From assembly GCA_003446375.1 (NCBI GenBank), contig DMAW01000038.1:1-9738 (forward strand): DNA of 9,738 bases, written 5' to 3'. The translations under genes were made by a program, and so were the position numbers. Below, in pieces: positions 1 to 6,440 of the stretch (the stretch's first letter is position 1; each line of letters begins with the position of its first letter). The notes under the pieces were generated by a model. That model saw nothing but the letters and a program-made list of their open reading frames with translations. It was not told the origin of the DNA and did no database searches. The stretch comes from Eubacteriaceae bacterium (GTDB taxonomy: Bacteria; Bacillota; Clostridia; Eubacteriales; Alkalibacteraceae).

Positions 1-759
1 AAGGAAGGTCTAAAGGCCTTTAGCAAAGCTGTAGATGAATCTACGACTACAGTCGAATATAAGCTTGACAAGTTGGCTGAAAATTATGATTTAAATCAAA
101 CAGATCAGAAAATCAGATTCATAAAGGAAGCTGCAAGTGTTTTTAAAGACATAAACAACGAAATAGACAGACAATTGCATTTAAAGAAATTTGCTGAAAA
201 AATGCAGGTAGAGCCTGGGGCAATAGTAAGAGAAATGAAAAACAAGGCCGGAACAAGTAATAAAAGCAATGATATCGAAAAACCACGTGAGGTCAAAAAG
301 ACCAAAAAAAATTCTGGGATAAAAGCTCAAGAAATGCTCCTGAATTTATTATTTGGAGATATCAAGAAGGCAAAAATAATCTTTGATAATATTGATATGA
401 CAGATTTTAAACCGGGGCTTTTGAAAAAAACTGCAGAGTATGCATACGAAGCAGTGAAAAACGATAAGCTTCCGGATGCAGCAAGGTACATATCTTCTCT
501 TGAGGACGAACGACAGGTCAAGTACTTGACTTGGCTTTTGATGTCAGAGCTGGATAAAGAAGATGACGATAAAGAAACTATGTACAATTGCATAAATACA
601 GTTAAAATATTCCATATAAAAGATGAGATCAGTAAATTGCAAGAACAGATGAATAATTTTAGTTTAAATGAGGAAGAGTTAAATGAAATATATTGCAAAA
701 TCGTGGATAAAAAAAGAGAAATTGAAAACATACACTACAAGGGAAGGGAGGATTTTTAA
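1..759 (+). CDS. dnaG: DNA primase DnaG, C-terminal part (5' end outside window)
   Basis: The frame is open from base 1, so the TTG at 73 is internal and 252 residues of the C-terminal part are visible. The zinc-binding and TOPRIM catalytic domains lie upstream of the window. The first part (local residues about 14-80, containing EYKLDKLAENYDLNQTDQKI and a KKFAEKMQVEPGAIVREM-like stretch) matches the end of the primase RNA polymerase region and its helical extension. A charged linker follows at about 80-110. From about 110 to the end lies a helical segment typical of the domain that binds the replicative helicase DnaB/DnaC. The product makes RNA primers at the replication fork. The stop TAA (757-759) shares one base with the rpoD start, the classical arrangement of the macromolecular synthesis operon. 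Identification rests on the C-terminal sequence plus the rpoD neighbour. Confidence 0.9.
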   Translation, partial: KEGLKAFSKAVDESTTTVEYKLDKLAENYDLNQTDQKIRFIKEAASVFKDINNEIDRQLHLKKFAEKMQVEPGAIVREMKNKAGTSNKSNDIEKPREVKKTKKNSGIKAQEMLLNLLFGDIKKAKIIFDNIDMTDFKPGLLKKTAEYAYEAVKNDKLPDAARYISSLEDERQVKYLTWLLMSELDKEDDDKETMYNCINTVKIFHIKDEISKLQEQMNNFSLNEEELNEIYCKIVDKKREIENIHYKGREDF

Positions 760-1835
760 TGGATATTAGAGAAAATTCGAAGGTCAATGAGCTAAGGGTC
801 AAAGGGAAGAAAAACGGAACTTTGACAGGAGAAGAAATTGAAAGCTCTCTTTCCGAAATAGATTTGCTGCCGGATCAGATAGAAGATATTTATGCGATGT
901 TTGAAGAAGATGGCATTGAGATATTTACTCAGGATATGTCTGGGGCGGAAGAGGAAGTGGAGTCACTCGTAAAGGAAGAAATAGAGGTCAGCCTTCCGGA
1001 AGGAATAAGCATTAACGATCCTGTAAGGATGTATCTGAAAGAAATCGGAAAAGTTCCATTGCTAAGTGGCGATGAAGAAGTTTTATTGGCTCAGAGGATT
1101 GAAGAAGGAGATGAATTGGCCAAGCAGAAGCTTGCCGAGGCAAATCTAAGGCTGGTTGTAAGCATCGCAAAGAGATATGTAGGAAGAGGCATGTCATTTT
1201 TGGATCTCATCCAAGAAGGAAACCTTGGACTTATTAAAGCAGTTGAAAAATTTGATTATAGCAAGGGTTACAAGTTCAGCACATATGCGACTTGGTGGAT
1301 AAGACAGGCGATAACAAGGGCTATTGCAGATCAAGCGAGAACTATCAGAATACCTGTGCATATGGTCGAAACGATAAATAAGCTCATTAGAGTATCAAGG
1401 CAGCTGCTGCAAGAACTCGGAAGAGAACCTTCTCCCGCTGAAATAGGAGCAGAAATGGGTTTTTCTGAAGAAAAAGTAAGAGAAATCTTAAAGATAGCAC
1501 AAGATCCGGTTTCTTTGGAAACGCCTATAGGAGAAGAAGAAGACAGCCATTTGGGAGACTTCATACCCGATGACGATGCACCGGCTCCGGCAGAAGCAGC
1601 CTCGTATGCTCTATTAAAAGAACAGCTTATAGAAGTTCTTTGCACACTTACGGATAGAGAAGAAAAAGTACTGCGGTTGAGATTTGGTTTAGATGACGGC
1701 AGAGCAAGAACTTTAGAAGAGGTAGGCAAGGAGTTTAATGTAACCAGAGAGAGGATCAGGCAGATTGAAGCCAAAGCTTTAAGAAAATTAAGGCATCCTA
1801 GTAGAAGCAAGAAGCTTAAGGATTATTTGGATTAA
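759..1835 (+). CDS. rpoD: RNA polymerase primary sigma factor RpoD/SigA
   Basis: The 358-residue protein is the usual length for the Firmicutes primary sigma factor, without the large insert seen in proteobacterial sigma-70. A short acidic region 1.1 occupies about residues 1-70. Region 1.2 starts near DPVRMYLKEIGKVPLL (87-102). Regions 2.1-2.4 span about 126-200, with FLDLIQEGNLGLIKAV and YKFSTYATWWIRQAITRAIA, whose aromatic residues melt the -10 element. Region 3 covers about 200-275. Region 4.2 has the helix-turn-helix TLEEVGKEFNVTRERIRQIE (318-337), which reads the -35 element. A GGGAGG ribosome site (746-751) lies seven bases before the ATG inside the end of dnaG, so translation is probably coupled to dnaG. 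An intrinsic terminator follows directly. All key regions are intact. Confidence 0.98.
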   Translation: MDIRENSKVNELRVKGKKNGTLTGEEIESSLSEIDLLPDQIEDIYAMFEEDGIEIFTQDMSGAEEEVESLVKEEIEVSLPEGISINDPVRMYLKEIGKVPLLSGDEEVLLAQRIEEGDELAKQKLAEANLRLVVSIAKRYVGRGMSFLDLIQEGNLGLIKAVEKFDYSKGYKFSTYATWWIRQAITRAIADQARTIRIPVHMVETINKLIRVSRQLLQELGREPSPAEIGAEMGFSEEKVREILKIAQDPVSLETPIGEEEDSHLGDFIPDDDAPAPAEAASYALLKEQLIEVLCTLTDREEKVLRLRFGLDDGRARTLEEVGKEFNVTRERIRQIEAKALRKLRHPSRSKKLKDYLD

Positions 1836-1848
1836 GAAATCAATAGTC

Positions 1849-1880
1849 AAAAAGCGGCGATTTTAATTGCCGCTTTTTTT
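1849..1880 (+). terminator. Rho-independent terminator after rpoD
   Basis: The arms AAAAGCGGC (1850-1858) and GCCGCTTTT (1869-1877) form a 9-bp stem with a 10-base loop. The downstream arm runs into a seven-T tract. It lies 14 bases after the rpoD stop and ends the dnaG-rpoD transcript. Confidence 0.92.
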
Positions 1881-1890
1881 ATAAATCATA

Positions 1891-1918
1891 TTGACAAAGC
1901 AAAAAAAATCATTATAAT
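1891..1918 (+). promoter_or_regulatory. Sigma-A promoter for tRNA-Asn
   Basis: A perfect TTGACA (1891-1896) and a perfect TATAAT (1913-1918) are separated by 16 bases. The expected transcription start is about 1925, some 20 bases before the mature tRNA. The consensus boxes fit a strongly expressed stable RNA. Confidence 0.88.
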
Positions 1919-1945
1919 TAGTAAATGTGATTAAAAACAAACCAT

Positions 1946-2020
1946 TCCTCAGTAGCTCAATGGTGGAGCAACCGGCTGTTAACCGGTAGGTTGTTGGTTC
2001 GAGTCCAACCTGGGGAGCCA
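1946..2020 (+). tRNA. tRNA-Asn (anticodon GTT)
   Basis: This 75-base gene folds as a standard cloverleaf. The acceptor arms TCCTCAG (1946-1952) and CTGGGGA pair with one T-G wobble. The anticodon stem is ACCGG/CCGGT around the loop CTGTTAA, with anticodon GTT at 1978-1980. The T arm contains GGTTCGAGTCC. The discriminator base is G and the CCA end is encoded. It reads AAC and AAU codons as asparagine. It sits alone between rpoD and trmK with its own promoter. Confidence 0.97.
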
Positions 2021-2055
2021 TTTTAAATAAAGTGCCTAGAAGGTGTCAAATAGAT

Positions 2056-2095
2056 AAAATGCTGTCAAGTAATTCAATTTACAGGCAGCTTTTTT
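2056..2095 (+). terminator. Likely Rho-independent terminator after tRNA-Asn
   Basis: GCTGTC (2061-2066) pairs with GGCAGC (2084-2089) with one wobble pair, and an inner GTAA/TTAC helix extends the stem. Six T residues (2090-2095) follow at once. It lies about 40 bases after the CCA end and probably ends the tRNA transcript. Confidence 0.7.
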
Positions 2096-2132
2096 GTTGT
2101 ATCGACATATAGGTGTAATGAGAGCAGGGTAA

Positions 2133-2159
2133 ACCACAATTACTTAATTGTGGTATAAT
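2133..2159 (+). promoter_or_regulatory. Extended -10 promoter of trmK overlapped by a 22-bp palindrome
   Basis: TATAAT (2154-2159) is preceded by TGG (2151-2153), giving an extended -10 element. No good -35 box is found 16-18 bases upstream, which fits an extended -10 promoter. A perfect inverted repeat, ACCACAATTA and TAATTGTGGT separated by CT (2133-2154), covers the spacer and the first base of the -10 box. The palindrome lies upstream of the expected start (about 2166), so it would act as DNA rather than RNA; the simplest reading is a binding site for a dimeric repressor. Expected control target: trmK and the genes behind it. The regulator is unknown. Confidence 0.6.
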
Positions 2160-2186
2160 GATAAGGTAGGATAAGGAGACATATAT

Positions 2187-2882
2187 ATGAAACTAACAAA
2201 CAGGCTTCAAGCAGTAGCTGATTATATAAAAAAAGGATCGACTGTTGCAGACATAGGCACAGATCACGGTTACTTGCCGGTATACCTAATTGAAAACAAA
2301 ATAGCAAAGCATGTTTATGCTTGCGATATCAATAAAGGTCCTCTTGATGCTGCTATAAGCCAGATAAAAACAAATAAAATGAGCGATTTTATTACGCCGA
2401 TATTGTCAAATGGACTGGATGGATTAAAAGAAAAGCATGTAGATCAGATAGTAATCGCGGGAATGGGAGGAGTATTGATCGGGGAAATTTTAAAAAACAA
2501 CCTATCAATAGTGAAGGAAGTCGATTCCTTGATTTTGCAGCCAATGACCGGACAGGCAGAGTTAAGGGTTTTTCTGCTGGAAAACGGTTTTGAGATCCTA
2601 GAGGAAAATCTGGCAAAAGAAAAAAAGCGTATGTACCAGGTCATATTGGCTAAATATACGGGTTTGAAAGGCGCTAAACTGAAAACTCTGGAATATCATA
2701 TCGGCAAAAGTATTATTGACAAGAAGCATCCGCTCTTGATTAACCTAATATCAAATCTGGAAAGAAAGTGGAGAAAAATCTTGATTGAGTGCAGCGTGTG
2801 CGATTCGGAAGAAGGCATAAAAAAGATTGAAGAAGCTAAGGAAATGATTTCAGAAATAGAAGAGGTGAGAAAATGTCTGTAA
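2187..2882 (+). CDS. trmK: tRNA (adenine(22)-N(1))-methyltransferase TrmK
   Basis: TrmK uses S-adenosylmethionine to methylate N1 of adenine 22 in tRNAs in the cytoplasm. The 231-residue protein has the Rossmann-fold SAM motif VADIGTDHGYLP (20-31), an acidic residue at the end of strand 2 (CDIN, 46-49), and the family hallmark IAGMGG (90-95), followed by LQPM (117-120). The C-terminal 60 residues or so are charged and helical, matching the coiled-coil tail of the Bacillus subtilis protein (YqfN). An AAGGAG ribosome site (2173-2178) lies eight bases before the ATG. The end overlaps nif3 by ten bases, so the two are translationally coupled. The family assignment is firm; substrate specificity is inferred from the family. 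Confidence 0.92.
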   Translation: MKLTNRLQAVADYIKKGSTVADIGTDHGYLPVYLIENKIAKHVYACDINKGPLDAAISQIKTNKMSDFITPILSNGLDGLKEKHVDQIVIAGMGGVLIGEILKNNLSIVKEVDSLILQPMTGQAELRVFLLENGFEILEENLAKEKKRMYQVILAKYTGLKGAKLKTLEYHIGKSIIDKKHPLLINLISNLERKWRKILIECSVCDSEEGIKKIEEAKEMISEIEEVRKCL

Positions 2883-3988
2883 ACTGTTTGGACATTTTAA
2901 GAATTATTGATAAATTTGCTCCATTTGATATGGCTGAAGATTGGGACAATGTAGGTTTGCTGGTAGGAGATCCAACAAGCAAGATAAAGGGAGTTTTGTT
3001 ATCGCTGGATGTTACTGATAAAATTGTAGATGAGGCTATAGAAAAAAATACAAATTTAATCATAAGTCATCATCCTATAATATTTTCAGGCATAAAAAAG
3101 CTGCGTTGGGATCAATACCGGGGAAGGCTAATTCAAAAGCTGGCTAAAAACGATATTTCAGTTATCTGTGCACATACTAACCTCGATATTTCTCCAAAAG
3201 GAATAAACGGATATATTGGAGAGCTATTGGGTCTTGAAAATGTGAAACCTTTAGATGCAAGAAGAAGGGAAAGTCTATTCAAGGTGGCTGTGTATGTACC
3301 GGATACGCATTTAAATGATGTAAAAAAAGCTCTTTTTTCAGCAGGGGCTGGGCGCCTTGGTAATTATGAAGATTGCAGTTTCGAAGTGTCCGGTATGGGA
3401 CAATTCAAGCCTGTTGAAGGGGCTAAACCCTACATGGGCATAATTGACAAATTAGAGAGAATATCAGAAACAAAGCTGGAAGTCCTGACTGAGAAAAAGC
3501 ATTTGCGTAAAGTAATCAATGCGATAATGACATCACATCCCTATGAAGAACCGGCATATGATGTATATTCTTTGCATAATGCTGGCGAAACATATGGGTT
3601 GGGAATTTTAGGAGAATTAAATACAGATATAAAATTTGAAACATTTATAGGGATAGTAAAAGATATTTTTAAGGTAGATACTTTAAAGGTTGCAGGAAGT
3701 GGAAAGGCTTGTGTTAAAAAAATTGCAGTATGTTCAGGTTCAGGAGCCGACTTGGTGAAAGTGGCAAAGCAATCGGGAGCACAAGTACTTATTACAGGTG
3801 ATGTGAAATATCATGATGCGCAAAATGCATATGAGCAAAATATCCATTTGCTGGATGTGGGACATTTTGCAAGCGAGATTGTGGCAAAGGATATTATTTA
3901 TACAAAGTTGACGGAAGAAATAAGAGGAGGTGAACATGTAAAAATAATAAAAGCGAATAATGATTTTAACTTTATAGAGGAAGCCTGA
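2873..3988 (+). CDS. Nif3-like dinuclear metal centre protein (YqfO type)
   Basis: The 371-residue protein is the long Firmicutes form of the Nif3/NGG1p-interacting family. The N-terminal half has AEDWDNVGLLVG (21-32), SHHPIIFSG (65-73) and CAHTNLDIS (99-107), which supply metal-binding histidines and aspartate. The C-terminal part has TGDVKYHDA and DVGHFASE (328-335), which supply the remaining metal ligands H331 and E335. The segment at about 130-235 between the halves corresponds to the CutA/PII-like insert of the long form. The family often sits next to trmK, and some members have been described as GTP cyclohydrolase-like, but the physiological role is not settled. The start ATG lies inside the end of trmK behind AGAGGTGA (2861-2868). 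The metal ligands look complete. Confidence 0.9.
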   Translation: MSVNCLDILRIIDKFAPFDMAEDWDNVGLLVGDPTSKIKGVLLSLDVTDKIVDEAIEKNTNLIISHHPIIFSGIKKLRWDQYRGRLIQKLAKNDISVICAHTNLDISPKGINGYIGELLGLENVKPLDARRRESLFKVAVYVPDTHLNDVKKALFSAGAGRLGNYEDCSFEVSGMGQFKPVEGAKPYMGIIDKLERISETKLEVLTEKKHLRKVINAIMTSHPYEEPAYDVYSLHNAGETYGLGILGELNTDIKFETFIGIVKDIFKVDTLKVAGSGKACVKKIAVCSGSGADLVKVAKQSGAQVLITGDVKYHDAQNAYEQNIHLLDVGHFASEIVAKDIIYTKLTEEIRGGEHVKIIKANNDFNFIEEA

Positions 3989-4038
3989 AATCTATTTGTT
4001 GAAATTACTGGGAAAACTAAATTGATTGAGGAGATTTT

Positions 4039-4779
4039 ATGAAAAATAATATTAAAAAGCTTTTGGAGCTTCAAGTGTTGGAAGAAGAGATTTCAGAATT
4101 GGAAAAGGATTCGGGAATCAAAGATGTAAAAAATCAAATCGAATCACTTAGACAGAAGTACCATAGAATTACAGAAAAGATGCAGGAAATATTTGACCAG
4201 TATAAGAAGACTCAAAGTCAGTTTGCGAAGGAAAAAAGCGCTTTAGATCATTTGCAAAGGCAGATAAAAGAATGTGAAGAACATCTATACGAAGGCAGCG
4301 TTAAGAAGCTAAAGACGTTAAATTCCCTGCAGCATGATCTAGAGTCATTGAAGATAAAAAAGGAAGAAACTGAAAATGATTTATTTCATCTTCAAAATCA
4401 AATCAAAATTGATAAGCTGAATTTAAAGAGTTTAAAAGATAAATCGGTTGAAATAAAGAAAGATATACAAAATCTAAAAGACGAGCTTATAATTAAGTCA
4501 GAAATGACAAAAGATGAATTAAAAAATATCAATCAAAAAATTGAAAACGTAAAAAAAGAGGTTCCGAGTGATGTCTTGAATCAGTATTGTTTTAAAAAAG
4601 AAAAAATTCACCCTGTCATAGTTGAATGCCACGGTGGAGTATGTGGCGGATGCAACATGCAGCTTTCAATAATATTTAGTCATGCGGTATCCCACGGCGA
4701 AGAGTCACAAGGATTTGTCTGTGAAAACTGCGGTCGGATAATTTATATTCAGCCGGATTCTGTAAAAAGTCAATTGTAA
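4039..4779 (+). CDS. Coiled-coil protein with C-terminal C4 zinc ribbon
   Basis: The 246-residue protein belongs to the C4-type zinc ribbon family (zf-RING_7; chlamydial CT398/CdsZ is a relative). Residues 1 to about 175 are almost entirely heptad-like, rich in K, E, L and Q, and should form a long antiparallel coiled coil. The conserved turn KLKTLNSLQHDLESLK (90-105) is typical of the family. The zinc site is built from two CxxC pairs, C202/C205 (VCGGC) and C228/C231 (CENCG); C197 is an extra cysteine nearby. It is cytoplasmic, with no signal peptide. A GAGGAG site (4028-4033) precedes the ATG by five bases, and the gap to nif3 is 50 bases with no terminator, so it is probably in the same operon. 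The molecular function in Firmicutes is not established. Confidence 0.85.
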   Translation: MKNNIKKLLELQVLEEEISELEKDSGIKDVKNQIESLRQKYHRITEKMQEIFDQYKKTQSQFAKEKSALDHLQRQIKECEEHLYEGSVKKLKTLNSLQHDLESLKIKKEETENDLFHLQNQIKIDKLNLKSLKDKSVEIKKDIQNLKDELIIKSEMTKDELKNINQKIENVKKEVPSDVLNQYCFKKEKIHPVIVECHGGVCGGCNMQLSIIFSHAVSHGEESQGFVCENCGRIIYIQPDSVKSQL

Positions 4780-4803
4780 GAATATGCATGTATGGAGTTG
4801 CTA

Positions 4804-4827
4804 AAACATCCAAATTGCTGGATTTTT
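4804..4827 (+). terminator. Weak candidate terminator after the zinc ribbon gene
   Basis: ATCCA (4808-4812) and TGGAT (4819-4823) form a 5-bp stem with a six-base loop, followed by TTTT. The stem is short and AT-containing, so it may only partly end transcription before the next gene pair. Confidence 0.35.
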
Positions 4828-4839
4828 AAAGTGCAGTTT

Positions 4840-4890
4840 GATAAAATATATTCAGATCGATTTGTAAATTTAGAAACGATGAATTTTATC
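4840..4890. repeat. Inverted repeat upstream of the DUF6508-like gene
   Basis: GATAAAAT (4840-4847) and ATTTTATC (4883-4890) are perfect 8-base arms around 35 bases. A smaller ATCG/CGAT pair lies inside. The right arm ends ten bases before the first possible start codon, so in RNA the structure could affect access to the ribosome site. It could also be chance in AT-rich DNA. Confidence 0.35.
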
Positions 4891-4899
4891 AGATAAGGG

Positions 4900-5319
4900 A
4901 TGGTGTCATTGGTTTTATATCAAAATTTATATAAGTACATAAACTATTTTGAAAATGAAGACGGAAGCAGCATTTACAGCTGGAGCAGTGAGGCGATTAA
5001 TGGAGATGGAACAGCAATGTCCTCGTATCCGGTGTATAACAAAGAATTTACAGGTTTTATTGACGAAGTCTACAGTTGCGGAATACTCGACTTGGATTAT
5101 ATAGCTACACTTAAGAGAAAAGAGCTCCCATTTACAGATGAGATGATCGTTGCCATAGGAGAGTCTGATTTTGATACTTTAAGGGCAATATTGTCTTTCT
5201 ATATTTGTCAGGAGCACTTTTGTGAAGGGCTGTGGATTTTGGCTAGCCAAAATAAGATTTTTAGCAAAATACTTGCAAGGATGCAGAAATTAGAGGAAAT
5301 AAGATATTTAGGTGAATGA
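4900..5319 (+). CDS. Small DUF6508-like protein of unknown function
   Basis: The 139-residue protein has no signal peptide or membrane segment and should be cytoplasmic. It resembles DUF6508 proteins from memory of the family pattern: an N-terminal Y-x-x-YF (13-17), a tryptophan-containing strand, a DG-x(5)-YPVYNKEFTGFIDEVY stretch (36-58), a helix with TLRAILSFYICQEHFCEG (93-110), and a C-terminal helical tail. HFCEG matches the family's RFCEG-like motif. The start is uncertain. AAGGG (4895-4899) touches the ATG at 4900, so the TTG at 4909 (giving MVLYQNLYKYINYF) has better spacing. The gene overlaps the Nudix gene by four bases (ATGA), implying coupled translation. No enzymatic role is known to me. 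Confidence 0.7.
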   Translation: MVSLVLYQNLYKYINYFENEDGSSIYSWSSEAINGDGTAMSSYPVYNKEFTGFIDEVYSCGILDLDYIATLKRKELPFTDEMIVAIGESDFDTLRAILSFYICQEHFCEGLWILASQNKIFSKILARMQKLEEIRYLGE

Positions 5320-5951
5320 TGGAACTTGATAAGATAAAAGAAGTATTTCGAAATAGAAAGAGCAAGATGTTTGATATTCAAAGGCATTATGCGGTTTTTG
5401 TCCCCTTGGTAATTGTGGCCGGCAAGCCGCATATTTTATATCAGGTAAGGTCCGACACTATGAAAAGACAACCTGGAGAGATTTCTTTTCCCGGAGGCAA
5501 GGTAGAGGAAGGGGAAAGTTTCAAACAAGCTGCCATTAGAGAGACTTGCGAAGAGCTTGGAGTAGAAGAAGAGCAGCTGGAAGTAATCGGAGAATTAGAC
5601 TTTCTTTTAAATACTTTCAGCGATATGATATATCCTTTTTTAGGATTCATCAAGAACTTTGATATCAAAAAATTGAATATCAGCAAAGATGAAGTACAAG
5701 AGATTTTTACAGTACCGTTAAGTTACTTTTTAACTAATAAGCCTCAGGTATATGATATGAGCTATAGGGCGGATATAAGTGAAGAGTTCCCATTTCATAA
5801 AATTAAAAATGGAGCAAGCTATCAGCAAAGGACTATGACGTACCCGGTATATTTTTATGAATATGACAACTACATCATTTGGGGTCTGACGGCGAAAATA
5901 ACGAGAAACTTAGTAAAAGAGCTGGTGCAAGCCTGCATTGAAAGGAAATGA
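5316..5951 (+). CDS. Nudix hydrolase, CoA pyrophosphatase (NudL/YeaB) type
   Basis: Nudix enzymes cleave nucleoside diphosphates linked to another group; this subgroup typically hydrolyses coenzyme A or its derivatives to phosphopantetheine and 3',5'-ADP. In the 211-residue protein the Nudix box runs G61 to V83 (GKVEEGESFKQAAIRE then TCEELGV), with the metal-binding residues R75, E76, E79 and E80 intact. Just upstream, VRSDTMKRQPGEISFPGG (44-61) fits the subgroup signature RSx(n)GQVxFPGG, with GE in place of GQ. The C-terminal IIWGLTAKI (187-195) is also typical. The ATG at 5316 overlaps the previous stop; the ATG at 5319 is slightly better spaced from AGGTG (5310-5314). The substrate is inferred from the subgroup. 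Confidence 0.88.
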   Translation: MMELDKIKEVFRNRKSKMFDIQRHYAVFVPLVIVAGKPHILYQVRSDTMKRQPGEISFPGGKVEEGESFKQAAIRETCEELGVEEEQLEVIGELDFLLNTFSDMIYPFLGFIKNFDIKKLNISKDEVQEIFTVPLSYFLTNKPQVYDMSYRADISEEFPFHKIKNGASYQQRTMTYPVYFYEYDNYIIWGLTAKITRNLVKELVQACIERK

Positions 5952-6040
5952 AAATGACGCTAACTCAAATCAGGTATTTTATCGAAGTTGCAAGACGTTT
6001 AAATTTTACTGAAGCGGCAAAGTCGATGTTTATATCTTAG
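5948..6040 (+). pseudogene. LysR-type transcriptional regulator, N-terminal fragment
   Basis: From the ATG at 5954 the frame reads MTLTQIRYFIEVARRLNF then TEAAKSMFIS and stops at TAG (6038-6040) after 28 residues. This is the exact opening of a LysR family helix-turn-helix, where an intact protein continues with QPALS and about 270 more residues. An in-frame ATG at 5948 overlaps the Nudix stop (ATGA), and AAAGGA (5941-5946) is spaced well for 5954. Nothing resembling the rest of a LysR protein was found in the downstream 400 bases on either strand. The piece lacks the recognition helix and the effector domain, so it cannot be functional. An insertion or deletion at about 6037 is the likely cause. 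Confidence 0.8.
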
Positions 6041-6068
6041 GGTAATTTTAGAGCATAGATTTTAATAT

Positions 6069-6083
6069 GCTATGTTTCATAGC
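6069..6083. repeat. Small perfect hairpin next to the 30-bp palindrome
   Basis: GCTATG (6069-6074) and CATAGC (6078-6083) are perfect arms around TTT. A further CATAG at 6054-6058 can pair with the same CTATG, so alternative folds are possible. Confidence 0.5.
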
Positions 6084-6089
6084 TACAGG

Positions 6090-6119
6090 CATAATAGCAA
6101 TTTTTAAATTGCTATTATG
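6090..6119. repeat. 30-bp perfect palindrome
   Basis: CATAATAGCAATTT (6090-6103) and AAATTGCTATTATG (6106-6119) are perfect 14-base arms around TT. In RNA it would make a long hairpin on either strand, but no T tract follows it in either direction, so it is not a standard terminator. It could be part of a mobile-element remnant or a binding site. Confidence 0.75.
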
Positions 6120-6322
6120 GTGACCTTCGTAACTATTTTTCTCATATTGAAGCTGAATGGTGAGTTCTGATTTATTAAGGTCTTCATAAGCGACTTTAGC
6201 ATTTCAATAATGAAGTTTTTAATCCCTAAATTATTGTATAATATTTCTTTAAGATTTTTGTTATCATGCATTGAAAAGAAGTCCTCTTGTGTTAGTGTTT
6301 GGTCACTTAACCATGTAGCCAT
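6104..6322 (-). CDS. Doubtful 72-residue hypothetical protein
   Basis: The minus-strand frame starts at ATG 6322-6320 (MATWLSDQTLTQEDFFSMHD) and ends inside the centre of the 30-bp palindrome. The translation looks protein-like: an acidic, polar start, a helical middle (about 22-50), and a basic C-terminus (NMRKIVTK). A GAGAAG sequence about ten bases upstream is a weak ribosome site. I do not recognise a family. The frame begins like the N-terminus of a longer protein and stops abruptly in the palindrome, so it may be the remaining end of a transposase or another mobile gene; that is a guess from context. It could also be a chance frame. Confidence 0.3.
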   Translation of the reverse strand: MATWLSDQTLTQEDFFSMHDNKNLKEILYNNLGIKNFIIEMLKSLMKTLINQNSPFSFNMRKIVTKVTIIAI

Positions 6323-6440
6323 ATACGAGTGACTTCTCTATTTTTATTTACAAAACAAATTTTATGCTATCACCTTGATGCGAAAACTATATGATATTTC
6401 AAGTTCTATTTGGTGTATGTCATCGGAGATTTTTCAATCA

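Larger units (their letters stand above)
6041..6440. other. Gene-poor AT-rich patch between the lysR fragment and DUF427
   Basis: These 400 bases hold no convincing gene. They contain a small hairpin (6069-6083), a 30-bp perfect palindrome (6090-6119), a weak minus-strand frame (6322-6104), and a 7-base inverted pair AGAAGTC (6277-6283) / GACTTCT (6331-6337). The left edge falls exactly where the lysR frame breaks. No terminal inverted repeats or target duplication bounding the patch were recognised by eye. Confidence 0.6.

Noticed and set aside
1331..1810. 159-codon minus-strand open frame inside rpoD
   Set aside because: The composition (Ser and Leu rich) is what the complement of a lysine and glutamate-rich gene gives; the plus strand encodes an intact sigma factor.
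4780..4899. Possible RNase P RNA or another structured RNA after the zinc ribbon gene
   Set aside because: The 120-base gap is too short and shows none of the conserved RNase P RNA segments.
6237..6242. Perfect TATAAT on the plus strand in the gene-poor patch
   Set aside because: There is no -35 box, no proper TGn extension, and no plus-strand gene behind it before DUF427 sequence; such boxes are common by chance in AT-rich DNA.
6277..6337. AGAAGTC/GACTTCT inverted pair as terminal repeats of a small element
   Set aside because: The arms are only seven bases, enclose about 47 bases, and no flanking duplication was seen.
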